A DNA stretch of 64,000 nt, taken from positions 977,001 to 1,041,000 of the forward strand of contig CM075856.1 in the NCBI GenBank assembly GCA_037975125.1, in the 5' to 3' direction. Positions 43,991 through 60,453 of the stretch are shown one piece after another (position 1 is the stretch's first letter; each line of letters begins with the position of its first letter). This DNA is from Latrodectus hesperus. Lineage: Eukaryota > Arthropoda > Arachnida > Araneae > Theridiidae. The translations under genes were made by a program, and so were the position numbers. The notes below the pieces were generated by a model. That model saw only the letters and a program-made list of their open reading frames with translations, ran no database searches and was not told the origin of the DNA.

Positions 43991-46900
43991 TACTCTTCTA
44001 GATAGTGACAGACAAAGAAGTGCATTATATTTTAAGTATACTGAATTAACTTAAAACTTGTAAAATAGGTATTCTGATCAACGTAAAAGTATTATACGAA
44101 TCACAGGAAAGTTTTTGAAATCAATTTTGTTTTTTTGACGCATACTTCTGTCATCTCGTTATATAATTCTCTAATTGTAATGATATTTTATTCATTATAC
44201 GTTTTCTAAATGATTCCTGTAAAATGCAGAACTGTGCAATTTATAAGAGAAAACTTAATTGAAAGAAGTGGAATAAGTATTATTTGTAAAACTGTCTATA
44301 TATTAGTATACATTTTATAAAATACAACATATGTATACATGAACTTATTTTATATTTTGTATTAATTTATTTTCAACTCATATCTTTAAATCATTATTGT
44401 TAATTATTATATTTTATTATAAATTATAAAATTAACTTATAATAAAATATTATAGTAAATTATATAATTTTATTAATATTACTTATTATAATAAATTCCA
44501 TTATTATAAATTAATATTTAATTATAATTTGTAATAAATTACAAACATTATAGATAAAATTTTTGTACTAATTTAAAAAATTGGGTCTTCATACTTAAAT
44601 AAATATGCTTTTCGGCTCTTCTATCATAGTTTATAGATATTATTTATTCGTCTTTTAAGATTTTCGAAAAATAAACTTCTTTTAGGACTTTCTCTAAAGT
44701 TTAACATTTGCATGTTTTCTTTTAGGAGAAATAAATATTTTTATATAATGATTTGAATGTACAAAACATTTCTAGAAATTAAAAATAAACAAAGAAATAA
44801 CTTTTTATTTTATAGTTTATTAATAAACTAAAATTAAAAAAAATGATAACATCAGATGCATTTATTGATATATCATTCATCGTCATACATCACATTTTCA
44901 ATTTTGTAATTGAATCAACACACAAAAAATTTTCCTAAATATATTTTATAATGTCTGAATCAAAACGATGTGAACTTAACAAATTAATAATTTTTATTAT
45001 ATGTGACGAAAGAACAAAACTCATTTCGTGTTTAGGAGACACTGAATAAATGAAAGTTCCGTAAAATTAATTAATTTTCCCTTCCCTTGCAGAAATTATT
45101 TTTCTCATTTTCAATTAACCTGAATCATCATTTTATTGTGAAAATGCTCCCGTTTAAATTATTTAGTCTCTTTCATTATTTTCCTTTTCAAACTAGTGTA
45201 AATTTCGTTTAATTAAATAAAGATCTAAGAAATTTTATAGGTTTAATTATATTGTATGTCGCAGAGAGAGAAACATTTGCGTGTACACGAATAGACTTAT
45301 ATTTATAAATGAGATTCATTACTTTGAATTTTATATAATTATTTAGATTTAAAATAATGCATTTTTAAAATTTTAAATAGAGATGTCTTGAAAATATCAG
45401 GTTTATTTTTTAAAAAAATTAATGTTAAATAATAATATAGAAGTTATCAATTACTTACCAACACATAATTAATTACATCTTCAAGAAACAAATATAATAA
45501 ATTATGTCTTCAAAGTTTTCAAATATGTGCAACCTTTAAGATATTAATTTTGTGCAATTCTCGTTTCTTTGCATGAGCTTAGAAAGTTCCCTTCACAAAA
45601 GTTGATGGAAATAAGAACTTTCTGCAAACACTTGAAAAAGTTACCCTTCCAGATATTCACTCATTAATTATGCCTTATTAAGACGTTTGTAGTTAATTGA
45701 AGGCATTCAGTTCAAAGAAAAAAATGGCTTCTGGTATCTAAATGTAGAAAATTCGAATTGTTCCAAAAGCTCACGTTGAAGGAATGGGATGCTAATCCAA
45801 AAACAAAAAAACGTTAATTAAAAAGCAGACCCTTCACCTAATTGATTCACTATTGTCTTTGCATTTATGCTTCAAATAAGCGTTGTCGAAAAATAAATAT
45901 AGATAAAATATAGCATTTTTAATTTATTTCTTTGCTTAATTTCTAAGGTTTTTGCTGCAGAGTACTCTTCAAAAGTTTCGCAGAACGTTAATCGACATTT
46001 AATTATAGTAATTAGGCGAGAAAGCTATTTTTTTACAGTCGATTGCTAACCAATTTATTCTTTCAATGTATATTTCATCTTTTTCAACTTTTATCTAAAA
46101 GAAATGCGCGGTAAATTGTCCCTGTTGAATAACGATGGGGAAATTTATTCTATTGTAAGAAAATAAATGTGCAAAACATGTAATCTGTTTACCTTACAAA
46201 TAAAATGTATTTAACGAATCTGTAAATTGAAGCGGAAGGACTTGTTTGCTATACAAATGCTTATACTCCAATTAGTTCAAACTTAATAAATCATTTAAAA
46301 AGATTATTTATAAATGTATTTATACTAAATTCTGCTTTGAATAATTTTTTGTATTTAAGTAAATTATCCCTTGGTAAAATTTAAATCATAGTTGTTAGGT
46401 ACAATTGTGATTTGCACAATCATTTTAATGGTTTGCATCATGTTCACGTGAAAATATTCAAACGCATGGGTTATCATGTAGACCACGTAGTTTATCATAT
46501 AAAGTAACATATATCAAATTCATTTTTGTATGGTCCTTTTCTTTAGGATAGTTTTTTTTTACCTGTTTTACGTGAATTTAGTGTGTGGTATTTATACGGT
46601 AAAATAATTTCAAGGATTTAGCATTATAACATTTATGCCAATTTTTTCTATCTTTTCACTTATGAACACTTGTATATAATTCTCCTTAATTTAGCTTAAT
46701 ATATTTATTTCTCACCTATAGTTCCCTGATAATGTTTAGTCACTCATTTTCGTTCTATACATTAGAAGAATATTTCATCATTGGAGTTATTTCCATGACG
46801 CATGCTTTTGAGATTAAAAACATATTAATCATTTTTTCTATTTACATACATTGTTTATATTCCACTCTCTCTGTGAAAAGATAAAAAAAATTTTTTGATG

Positions 46901-47767
46901 TAACATGCTTGATTTAATAATTTCTTTTCTTTGAAAGCACTTTCATTTTTTGTAAATCTATGAAATATTTTCTAAATGGGATATTGTTTTTTCATACTAT
47001 TTTTATTTTGTATGCATTCATGGCATTTATTAAAAAATTTAATTTAGTATTTTATACTCCACATGAAAACAGTTTTGATTGCATATGATTTATTAAAAAT
47101 GCAACTCTTTTAAAATATGAGAAATAATAAAAAAAAGATATTGATTATAAATTTTCGATAATGAAGTCTATTAAAATAGTTTTTATGTTTATGTTCTGAA
47201 TAAAACTCCGGTAAACACAATTTTGATCAAAAAGACAAGTTGGTTATTATTTTTATATAGTGATTAGTGCTTGACTTTCATTAGTGATTAAACTTTAAGC
47301 ACTTTATAAGCAATATATATTGTTATTTGCAGTTATTTATATACAAGTGTAATTAAAAACTTACCATTTTGAAAATCTTATTTCTTGGAAAATAATAACG
47401 TTATTTTTAATAATGTTTAGTGGGATATTTAGTATTTTTCAGATACTAATAATACTTTCTTTACATAATAATAAAATGTCTATATTTTGAAGGTGTAAGT
47501 GGTTTAGTTGAGCAATAACAATATTTTCAATATTTTAAGTTTTAATGAGATAAAATAGTATGTAAATTATATCTATGTTATTGGGAAGCATATTAATATT
47601 TCTTATTATTTTGTAAATTTTAATGCATTTTGAATGTTTTCTTTGAAAAAACAAATAAACGCAGTTACGTTTGAATTCATATGGAAAAGTTTCATTATTT
47701 GGTGATAAATATTAATAAACACTATTTCATTGATTTGTAAAATATGATATTAGTTGCCAGTTTTATA
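43991..47767. other. Long AT-rich stretch with one hairpin
   Basis: About 3.8 kb without a convincing gene. 44,395-44,560 is almost pure A and T and contains perfect 14-bp arms at 44,409-44,422 and 44,437-44,450. 45,550-45,850 is slightly more balanced. Confidence 0.55.
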
Positions 47768-47820
47768 TAAATTTCAAGCATTTTAATGTTTGAATTAAAC
47801 ACTAAAATGCTTGAAATTTA
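47768..47820. repeat. 53-bp palindrome with perfect 18-bp arms
   Basis: Arms 47,768-47,785 and 47,803-47,820 are exact reverse complements. The 17-base centre (ATGTTTGAATTAAACAC) is itself nearly symmetrical, so a long cruciform or hairpin can form. Confidence 0.9.
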
Positions 47821-47859
47821 CACGCAATATTTGTCAATTCTAAGAAAAAATTTGGTGAA

Positions 47860-48345
47860 TTGATCATGGGTGGGGTAAGAGAAAGCTTCTATGGTCAGGG
47901 ACCTGGAGCCCCGGTGGCAAAAGTCTGACTTAATTCCGGAGTCTACAGACTTTAGCTGGGGACAATGGAGTGACCTTCATGCCTTGGGTGACCCTACCAG
48001 GAGAATACACTCCCGACGTACTTCGTCCACTCTGCCCAGTGGCACTCCCTCGCCATGGTGAAGCAGGACTTGAGGGGGACTTTTTTCCCTTGGTACCAGG
48101 TGAGGTGTCCTGGTGGCTCCTTGGCTAGGGGCAGTCGAGGCGCGATCAAACTGCACTTGCACGTTTTCTTAGCGGCCATCTGCTTTCCATGACTTTCGTA
48201 GGTGGTGACAAACATTTCGAGACCTGCACTAAGTGTTCTTCGGTGCAGGCCTCTCCTCACCACATTTTATCTTGTTCTGGGGTTACCTGATTCGGCACCC
48301 CTTTCTGGTGCTTGACTTTTTTAGGGTGAATGGACTCATGGACCT
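47860..48345 (-). repeat. GC-rich repeat-like module beside a LINE end
   Basis: A sharply bounded segment of roughly 480 bases, near 55% G+C by eye, with no introns or full gene. Two overlapping minus-strand frames are open (48,263-47,994 and 48,162-47,977), neither recognised; the second includes VQFDRASTAPSQGATRTPHL. It starts immediately downstream, in the minus sense, of the TTGTTG-rich tail of the LINE fragment. It may be that LINE's 3' untranslated region, another element's 5' end or an independent repeat. Confidence 0.45.
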
Positions 48346-48767
48346 GATCTAGCTTTGCTGATCACGGGGATTGGAAACAACAACAGAAAACAACAAGAAA
48401 AAATTTGATTACCACTAGTTATTTGTAATTTTTTTTTAATTACGTCCTTATATAAGCTCTTTCGAGCATCATAAGTCTTGAAGTGTGAAGAATCGCGGGC
48501 CTCTTGAAGGGCAGAACACATCCACAGGTGCTCGCCATTCATGTCCAAATGTTCATTGCACAAAATGCAGTCAGGTGAGTCCACAAGTTTAATGTGGTAC
48601 AGGTGTCCCTGAAGATAATCATGCTCAGTGAGAAGCCTGAAGCAGGACATCCTCATTTGGGGTGTAGTGTAGCAGGCCTCCTCGTAGTGCACCCTGGATA
48701 ACGCTAAATCTGTTACAGCCTTCGTCGCTCTCTTGCAGTCTTTTTCCCTAAATGAAGGCATTTCCAA
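48346..48767 (-). pseudogene. Non-LTR (LINE) C-terminal fragment
   Basis: A minus-strand open frame. RMSCFRLLTEHDYLQGHLYH matches the segment after RNase H in arthropod LINEs that usually reads FRLxTGHDYL. It is followed by SPDCILCNEHLDMNGEHLWM and a cysteine, a Cys-Cys-His-Cys arrangement, and then YDARKSLYKDVIKKK. The sense strand ends in TTGTTGTTTTCTGTTGTTG before the GC-rich module. RNase H and reverse transcriptase parts are missing, so it is a dead 5'-truncated copy. It is related to, but clearly diverged from, the fragment at 63.6 kb. Confidence 0.88.
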
Positions 48768-48779
48768 TTCCTAATTTTA

Positions 48780-52894
<4,115 letters not shown>

Positions 52895-53300
52895 CTCACC
52901 AGGATGACAACTGAATGGACCTCACTGGATTTCGGTTCAAAGTCTTATGGATTCAATTCCCGTTTAAGACATACATAGGGGTTCAGCTGAGCATAATACT
53001 GCACCTTAATGGGTTTGGAAATTTCTCCCATCACTGCGGACATCGTAGTTTTAAGCCACGACCTGGTGTCAAGGCCACACTTGAGTTGCCACCATCCTCT
53101 CCACATCCACGCCACACCAGAGGAAGAATTTTGGATTACAATGATTAAGGTAAAAACCTCTCTAACCCATGGACTTTAGAAACCAAGTGAAGGAGAATGT
53201 GGTCACCTTCACATTCACTGTCCTCGGCAAATGATTCCGTTTGATGATGGTAACGGGTAGCAGCGTGAAGCTAATGATTCATTTGAATATAGTGATAAAC
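52895..53300 (+). repeat. Old SINE-like or other dispersed repeat
   Basis: A base-balanced 400-bp segment with a box-B-like GGATTCAATTCCCG at about 52,949, CTGAGCATAATACTGCACC (compare TTTGAGCATAATGCG near 12,999) and a CCACGACCTGGTGTCAAGG stretch. A 77-codon plus frame is not convincing. Family membership is uncertain. Confidence 0.4.
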
Positions 53301-53859
53301 TCATTCGTTAACAATACGTGATCAAAGAACGGAATGAAATTAAAGTAAACAGGAATGATCCCAGTCACAGTTAAATAAGGGGCATTTCTATCTTGAATAT
53401 TTTTTTGACTTGCTAGTTGGAGTTACAGCTTGAGTTACTTCTCTGTGTAATTGCTAGAGTAATTTCTTATGCATTTTTGAGTTATAATTTTTACATCGAC
53501 ATAATCTACACAGTATCTTTGTTGAATGTTAATATTTTGTAAAATTCAAATAACGTCTGGGTATAAATATGATATATCCTTCCCCAAGAAATTTCTCACC
53601 AAATCTTGCATTCTTTGTTTCCGGTTTGCTTTTTCTCGTGTTTTAAGTCATTTTTGCTACATATATAAGGTTTTTTTAAGTGTCAACAACAGTTGAATTT
53701 TTTGTTCAGCATTTCAAATGGACCGCCTTTGGGAAATTTCCAAAAACATGCGTTCAGCTTGGCGATTAGTAGAGTTGAAAAGTCACCAATTGGGGGATAT
53801 ATTCTACTGGTTCGGTCATCTATCTTCAACTGTTAACAAGCTAATGCGTGGTATAAAAC
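53301..53859. other. Spacer before Tc1, nothing recognised
   Basis: Mixed to AT-rich DNA. A 65-codon plus frame (53,718-53,915) runs into the Tc1 left end, so it cannot be a pre-existing gene. Confidence 0.5.
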
Positions 53860-53861
53860 TA

Positions 53862-55294
53862 CACTACTGGCCATTAAAATTGCTACACCAGGAAAGCGGC
53901 ACACCACACACGTGAAATTTGCATGACAGGTAGAACTTGCTGTGATATGCAAATGATTAGATTTTCAGCCCATTCATACAAAGCAGGCGACAGTAGCGAC
54001 ATCTACAATGTGTATAAAACCAGAAATTTGACAGCAGTTTACTCATACTCAATTTCCGTTTCAACGTTGTTTTCGGCAAAGAAAGTTGTTGTGATGCCTC
54101 GTGTAAGAAGAAGAAATGCCTATCAGCACGTGTCTGACTTTGATCGAGGAAGGATTATAGCCTACCGGGATTGCGGTTTATCGTACCGCAATATTGCTGC
54201 TTGCGTCGGTCGAGACCCCATGACTGTTAGCAGAATATGGAATCGATGGGTTCAGGACAATCATGCGGAACGTCATACAGGATCTCAGCGATCCCCCATC
54301 ACTAACAGCAGAGAAGACAGACATCTTATCTGCATGGTCACAAGGGATCGTACAGCCACGTCACGAACCCTGAGTCGAGAAATGGAGTCATTTGCAAGGC
54401 AACAAGTTTCTGCTCGAACAGTTCGATGACGTTTGCAGCAGCATGGATTGTCTGCACGGCGACCATGGCTTCGGCTACCACTGACGCTGCGTCACAGACA
54501 GGAGCGCCTTCAATGGTGTGATCAGCGACGAACCTGGACGCGGGAATCACGCCACAAACCTGGACGCGGGACCTGGCATCACGTCATCTTTACAGATGAA
54601 TCTCGGTTCTGTATACAGGACCATGATGGCCGCATCCGTGTTTGGAGGCATCGATGAGAATGCGCATTGCCAGCTTGCATTGGACATCGCCATACTGGCC
54701 CATTTGCTGGAGTGATGGTATGGGTTGCTATTGGATACACGTCTCGATCACCTCTTGTTCGCATTATCGGAATTATGAACAGCAACCGTTACATTTCCGA
54801 TGTGTTAAGGCCCGTGGCTCTGCCCTATTCTCGAGGCCTCCCTAATGCTTTGTTTCAACAGGATAATGCACGACCGCATGTTGCTTATACTGTTCTGAAC
54901 TTCCTTGATACAGAACAGGTTCGACTGTTACCCTTGCCAGCACGTTTCCTGATCTGTCACCAATTGAGAACATGTGGTCAATGGTTGCCGAGCAATTGGC
55001 AAGCCATCACTCACCATCTTTACTCTCGATGAACTGTGGCATAGTGTTGAAGCTGCATGGACCTAGATCCCCGTACGTGCCATACAATATCTGTTTGACT
55101 CCATGCCTAGGCGGATAAATGCTGTTATTGCAGCCAGAGGTGGCTGCTCTGGGTACTGATTTCTCAAGATCTATACATCCTAATTTCCTGTAAATCTAAT
55201 CACTTGTTTTTTCCACTATAATGAATGTGTCCAATAAATATCGTTCTGTTATTTGCATTCCTTCTTGGTGTAGCAATTTTAATGGCCAGTTGTG
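53862..55294 (+). mobile_element. Nearly full-length Tc1 transposon
   Basis: A 1433-bp Tc1 element with both ends. The left end CACTACTGGCCATTAAAATT and the reverse complement of the right end CACAACTGGCCATTAAAATT match at 28 of 29 positions through GCTACACCA. TA target duplications flank it at 53,860-53,861 and 55,295-55,296. The transposase gene inside is broken in several places, so this copy is not autonomous, but its intact ends could still be acted on by an active relative. Confidence 0.96.
54094..55159 (+). pseudogene. Tc1 transposase pseudogene
   Basis: Cut-and-paste transposase remnant. The ATG at 54,094 opens MPRVRRRNAYQHVSDFDRGR and the paired N-terminal helix-turn-helix region (LSYRNIAACVGRDPMTVSRI). 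A TGA at 54,427 replaces an expected arginine codon. The same frame resumes with QQHGLSARRPWLRLPL and reaches FTDESRFCIQDHDGRIRVW, which holds the first catalytic Asp. A second TGA lies at 54,655. FQQDNARPHVAYTVLNF keeps the second Asp. A one-base loss near 54,945 shifts to DLSPIENMWSMVAEQLA with the catalytic Glu. Another shift near 55,020 leads to DELWHSVEAAW, a TAG at 55,064, and the end RGGCSGY with a stop at 55,157-55,159. Length matches the family of about 340 residues. Confidence 0.95.
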
Positions 55295-55296
55295 TA

Positions 55297-55611
55297 ATTG
55301 AATTATAATTTAAAGAATGTAACTTTCTAATGAATTTTATTAAGGTGAAATCACATTAAATTTTTTATCAAGCAGAAAAAATAATCATAATTTTTTTTCT
55401 AAAATTGAATGATTAGAAAAATTGATTAAAATACTTTATAATTTATTTTTACAATTAAAAGTTTATTCGCATTTTAAATATATAAAATAAATATTTTACG
55501 ATTTTATAAAAACAATTTTTTATATTATAAGATTTCTTATTTACTGATACCATTTAGGAAATAATATTTGGGAAAGTATATTAAGTATTAAGCCTTAAAT
55601 AACGCTTAGAA
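55297..55611. other. AT-rich spacer, nothing recognised
   Basis: AT-rich gap of 315 bases between the two Tc1 ends. Confidence 0.6.
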
Positions 55612-55752
55612 GTGGAGCCACAGAGGTGCGTGAAGTGCATCTGAGCTGAAATTCTAATCATTTGCATATCTCACCTCCTCTAATGCATGTTGTAAATTTC
55701 ATGTTATTCGCATGCTTCCTTCAGGGTATTGCATTTACAGTGGCCAGCAGTG
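55612..55752 (-). mobile_element. Tc1 5' end fragment, reverse orientation
   Basis: Reverse-complemented, this reads CACTGCTGGCCACTGTAAAT, then ATGAAATTTACA, GAGATATGCAAATGATTAG and TTTCAGC. It is collinear with the first 110 bases or so of the 53.86-kb Tc1 (GTGAAATTTGCATG, GTGATATGCAAATGATTAG, TTTTCAGC). A TA follows the terminus at 55,753-55,754. No transposase code remains. Confidence 0.78.
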
Positions 55753-55754
55753 TA

Positions 55755-57618
55755 AAATTGATTTTTAATTCAATTAGTAGGAAATATTTCATATTTAATT
55801 GAGAAGAAGAATTATAAAGTAAAGAATTCAATAACGCATAATAAATACCTTAATAAATTTTGTTTTTAAATTAGGAGAAAACGCTTAACAGAAATCGACT
55901 ATTCTTTCATAATGTGTATGTAAACTTCAAGTTATTAATTTTAAACTTCCAGCACTATAATATATATCCTATAACGAAAATCTCAAGGTTAATATATAAA
56001 GCGCAATTTACGAAAGCGTTTATATGAATTAGAAAATGAAGCAGTATAGTTACGCTGTCATAATTCATTTAAAAGGTACCTCAACTTCTTATTTGTATAA
56101 TAATATATCCAAAATAATAAATGTTTCATATTTAGCTGCTAATAAAAAATAAATTTTCAGAAACAAAACTTAAATTTTATGTGCAAAATATTATGTAACT
56201 TATACTTTAGCCAAAAAAGAGAAAAATAATATTTCTCATTTTTTATGCTTTTTGAAATAGTTTCCTCAATTTCGTTTTCTGAAAATGGGACTTTTATTGA
56301 ACGAAATTCTATTTTCTTTATTAAACTTTCTTTAAGGGTAGAGATGCAAGAATAAATGCTCCACTGACCCCACGTAACAACTCATTTAAAGAAAGATAGC
56401 CTAATTACATTTTATTTTAACTGGAACCATTTCGGAGATGGATATCTATTTTTTTACAGAGCTTTTTTGTTCACAATTCGTAGAACGATAACTATCACAA
56501 TAGAGAAGATAATTATACAGGAGGCATAAAAACGAATTGAAATTTTTTTTTCTTAAAAGAATTTTTCCATAGGCGCTTAGGATATGAAAAGTCATTTTTA
56601 TTAGTTATTTTGTCGTTCTGAAACCAGCAATTAAACAGCTTCTTTTTATGAAGCCTACGTACGAACGATTACTTCAACCGTTAAAATACTGCTATTTCGA
56701 ATTTTTGCAATTTTTTTATCCCTTGGAATTCATCGACGCCTTTATGATGATAGAGAGTTAATTTTTTTGTTACGAAACAAATCATTATAAAACTTTCGAT
56801 ACTCATGGCAATTTTTTTACTGGTAGTGCTTTTAGAATAAGTTTTTGAAGGTATTTCTGTATTTTATTATTTGCAAATATATTTACATTACAGTTTAAAA
56901 CAAGATGTCATACTATATTCTAATTTCATTTAAACACTTAAATTTTAATGAGGATTTAAGATGGTATTTTAAACTTACTTGTCTAATTTATTCTTCAAAA
57001 GATGACTATAAAATAGGATAAATATTGAAAAGATAAGTTCAAATTTTATTTTGGTTTCATAATCACTCTTTTTATGTTTAATCTCAACTTCATTATATGA
57101 TAATGACATATTTGTGTTAAGTTTTTACACAAGATAATTGCTACACCCATGTACAATGTACGTCTCACACTAATTTCCTGGATACACTTGAATTGATTTA
57201 TAATCCATAAGAAAATTCCCTTTCGGTAGAGCATCTGTAATAGGGGGTCAAGCAGTTTAAGAGAGTTTTAAATGGTTAGACTGTCTGTAAATACATATTG
57301 AATAAGAAGTGACGGAAACAAAATAGAATTAAAAGAAATCTAGAAAGTGCTTATGTATTTTCCACTGATTTTAATTCTATAGTTTAAAATTTTCTTTAAT
57401 GTGACTATTCAACACAATTTTATAGATTAATAATTAAATGCTTGAATTAAATCATATATTTATTGCATCAAACTTTGAAGATTTAACTATAATATCTTTA
57501 TACACTAGTGAATTTTTATGAGTAAAATAACAATAATCGACTTATGAAAACAGTTAACTTAAATATTTTTTTCTAGAAAATTATTTAATTAACTTTAGTC
57601 ATTTAATATTTACTTTTT
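55755..57618. other. AT-rich stretch, nothing recognised
   Basis: AT-rich. 56,330-56,760 is a little more balanced without an open frame. Confidence 0.55.
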
Positions 57619-57778
<160 letters not shown>

Positions 57779-58077
57779 CCAACGGCGGTCACTTAGGTGA
57801 CGAACGCTATGCTACAACAAGGCCAGAAACTGCTACTCATTTGTCGTTACCCAATGGGCACATGTGAACCAAGTCACGAAGGCGAGTAGCGTTGCCCGCG
57901 CCATACCACCACAAACCCGTACATAGGATGGGCCACGCGTTCCTACATCATCACTGGAGAAAGGACAGAGAAACAAAGAGTGAACAGAGAAAGAAAGTAG
58001 CATCCATGCCCGAACCGGGATTCGAACCCGTGACCCACAGCTAGAAGTCAAGAGAACTAACCACTCAGCCATCGGTC
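57779..58077 (-). repeat. tRNA-derived SINE, family B, copy 3
   Basis: A minus-strand copy close to 34.83-35.12 kb. Box A complement CCACTCAGCCA is at 58,061-58,071 and box B complement GGATTCGAACC at 58,018-58,028, both matching consensus. It is flanked by TA repeat on the left and ATATATATG on the right, so it appears inserted in a TA array. A 79-codon minus-strand frame starting MAEW is part of the SINE. Confidence 0.95.
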
Positions 58078-58543
58078 ATATATATGTAGTATTTTTTTAG
58101 GAAACGAATGTATTATTTTTACTTCAAAAAGTGATTTTTAAAAACGTTCTGCATACAACAATAAATATTTTGAATTATTTCAGTCCTCAATTTGAAAAAA
58201 TAATCTATATTTTCAAAAGAATATTTTGAATCTAATTAAAATATCAGAATTGTTCTTTATTTCTAGAATAACGATTGAAGAAAAGATACTTGCCATTTTA
58301 TTCTTCTTAGTTAAGTTTATTGATTACGATAAATACACATCGTGTAAGTTTTTCCTGCTTAAAAATATAATTTATATAAAAATTATTAGAAATATTTTAT
58401 ACCGTTTGGTTTGAGTTGTATAGTATATGATGGAACGCAATTTAGTTGTTCATTTATAATAATTATATTTATTAAAGCAACATTCTTATATTACATTTTC
58501 ATTATATTTGAATAAAATGCAAGTGATGTAAAAAAAGAACAAT
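58078..58543. other. AT-rich spacer, nothing recognised
   Basis: AT-rich, no supportable feature. Confidence 0.6.
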
Positions 58544-58760
58544 GCAACATTATCATTAATAAATGCACAATGTAATTATAAATGTAAAATAAATATAAAT
58601 TTTACAAATTCCTTTGTTAAACAGTAACATAATTTATAAAGGATTGTGAAAAAAATGCAATATTACTATTATTAAATGCACAATGTTTTTATCAATGTAA
58701 AATAAATATAAATACTACAGTTTCATTGCTAAATAGTAACATAATTTATAAATGATTGTG
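58544..58760. repeat. Tandem duplication, about 112-bp period
   Basis: Copy 1 from 58,544 and copy 2 from 58,657 share AAATGCACAATGT, ATGTAAAATAAATATAAAT, AGTAACATAATTTATAAA and GATTGTG in order. Confidence 0.88.
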
Positions 58761-59199
58761 TTTCAGTTTAAAATACATAAAATTTAAAATCACTCTAAAT
58801 TAGTATCTCTCCTATAACTTTTAAAATTATATATGATATGCTGATTGTTCAAATATCAATTTAATATTAATTTAATTAAACCTCTTATTATCGATATCTT
58901 GTGATTAGAAATGTACATATATTTATTAACCTTACTATAAGTTTTACTGAAATGCCTGTACGTTAATGAATAATTTATGTATGATGTATACACAAACCAC
59001 ATCGCAACATTTTAATAAATATTTTACTGGCGTTGAAGGAAATCTTACACCTCAGAAAAAAGTTATGCATCAATAATTTATCAAATGTTCTTGTGTTACA
59101 TAATATTTACTAAAAATAATCATAAAATATACATAAAAATAATCCAATTCATGAGAGACCAATTAATTCTATCTAAATATTCCCAACTTTCTATTCCTG

Positions 59200-59510
59200 T
59201 GTGTGTGTTCGTATCACATAATTATTCTTAAATTTTCATCGCATCTTGCAAGTTTAGTTGGTTTTCCAACGAGGTATCCCCATCGCTGTGTAGAAGAAAG
59301 TAAATGGAAAGGTTTTTTAAGGATTTCTTTTGACGGTAGTTTAAGTTTGAGTAGACGAATAATTGATGAGGCTGAAATAAAAATTCTTCATTTTTTTTCC
59401 ACCCAAGATGAACATCCATTAGAGGGTTGTGGGAAGAGATGCAGCGATCAGAATTTTTCATTCGACCAAATGAGGCAGTCCAAGATAAATGTCTAACCAT
59501 TACCTTAAAA
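59200..59510. other. Base-balanced non-repeat island
   Basis: Both strands are open over nearly 300 bases (plus 59,203-59,496; minus 59,533-59,228) with GC above the flanks. No domain was recognised in either. Two-strand openness suggests a local lack of AT-rich stop codons rather than a gene. Possible conserved non-coding DNA. Confidence 0.3.
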
Positions 59511-59945
59511 ATTGCATTTAAATACGAAAGCAAAATTCATCTTTCTTCAACATTTTTCTTGGACATTTAAATAATCTCGGGGAATGTGGTTGCAATTCAT
59601 AAAGTAGTTTTTGTTATTAAAAGAAGATAAGGGTGTTGTGGCTTGGAAATTTCATTCTCTGGAGAAACACTCAATTTAGTGGTTCGCTATATATTTCAGG
59701 TATATAATACAACATTTTGATGAACAAACTCTGATGAATGAAACTGATATTGTATAATTTTTATAAACTGTAAAATAAATATTTATTTCTCTTTTATAGA
59801 GTATTGCACACGTTGATGTTAATTAATATATTATATTTTGGTTGCATGTAAAAAAATACATTTTATATGTGTGCATATATAATTTGTGTATCTTAAATAT
59901 CTTTGTTTATTTGCATTTTATTATCTATATACAAATTATTGTGTA

Positions 59946-60052
<107 letters not shown>

Positions 60053-60201
60053 AATGTTTTTGTAAGAATAAGTAAATGCAATTATCTATATGAATTATTT
60101 AATTAAAAATTTACAAAGGTAGTTTAGAATTTAATATCAAAATTTGATATGAGATGTGGAAAATTTTATCTCTCGCGTAAACGTGCATATCAAATATTAT
60201 T

Positions 60202-60372
60202 CACAAAATGCTTATAAAGCTTAAATTTAGAACACAAAATGCTTATAAGGCTTAAATTTAGAACACAAAATGCTTATAAGGCTTAAATTTAGAACACAAA
60301 ATGCATATAAGGCTTAAATTTAGAACACAAAATGCTTAGAAAGCTGAAAGTTAGAACATAAAATGTTTCGAG
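60202..60372. repeat. 31-bp minisatellite, about 5.5 units
   Basis: Units start at 60,202, 60,233, 60,264, 60,295, 60,326 and 60,357, each exactly 31 bases apart, beginning CACAAAATGC and containing GCTTAAATTTAGAA. The last units are the most diverged. There are no spacers, so it is not a CRISPR array. Confidence 0.95.
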
Positions 60373-60410
60373 GAAAATATTTATAACAAGTTTTTCAATG
60401 TTTTAAACAA

Positions 60411-60453
60411 TTTAGAGCGCAAATACTTAAGCTTATCAATTGTGCGCTCTAAA
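60411..60453. repeat. 11-bp perfect inverted repeat
   Basis: TTTAGAGCGCA (60,411-60,421) and TGCGCTCTAAA (60,443-60,453) with a 21-base loop. The GC-rich arm ends are not kept in the second copy of the surrounding duplication. Confidence 0.8.

Noticed and set aside
54338..54785. Minus-strand and alternate plus frames over the Tc1 gene
   Set aside because: They are shadows of the transposase frame that contains the family motifs.
54094..55159. Calling the Tc1 transposase intact
   Set aside because: Three in-frame stops (54,427, 54,655 and 55,064) and at least two frame changes are present in the given sequence.
59203..59533. Gene calls on both strands (97 and 101 codons)
   Set aside because: Neither frame resembles a family, and simultaneous openness of both strands points to local composition rather than coding.
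60202..60372. CRISPR-like array
   Set aside because: The 31-bp units are contiguous with no spacers and the genome is eukaryotic. It is a minisatellite.
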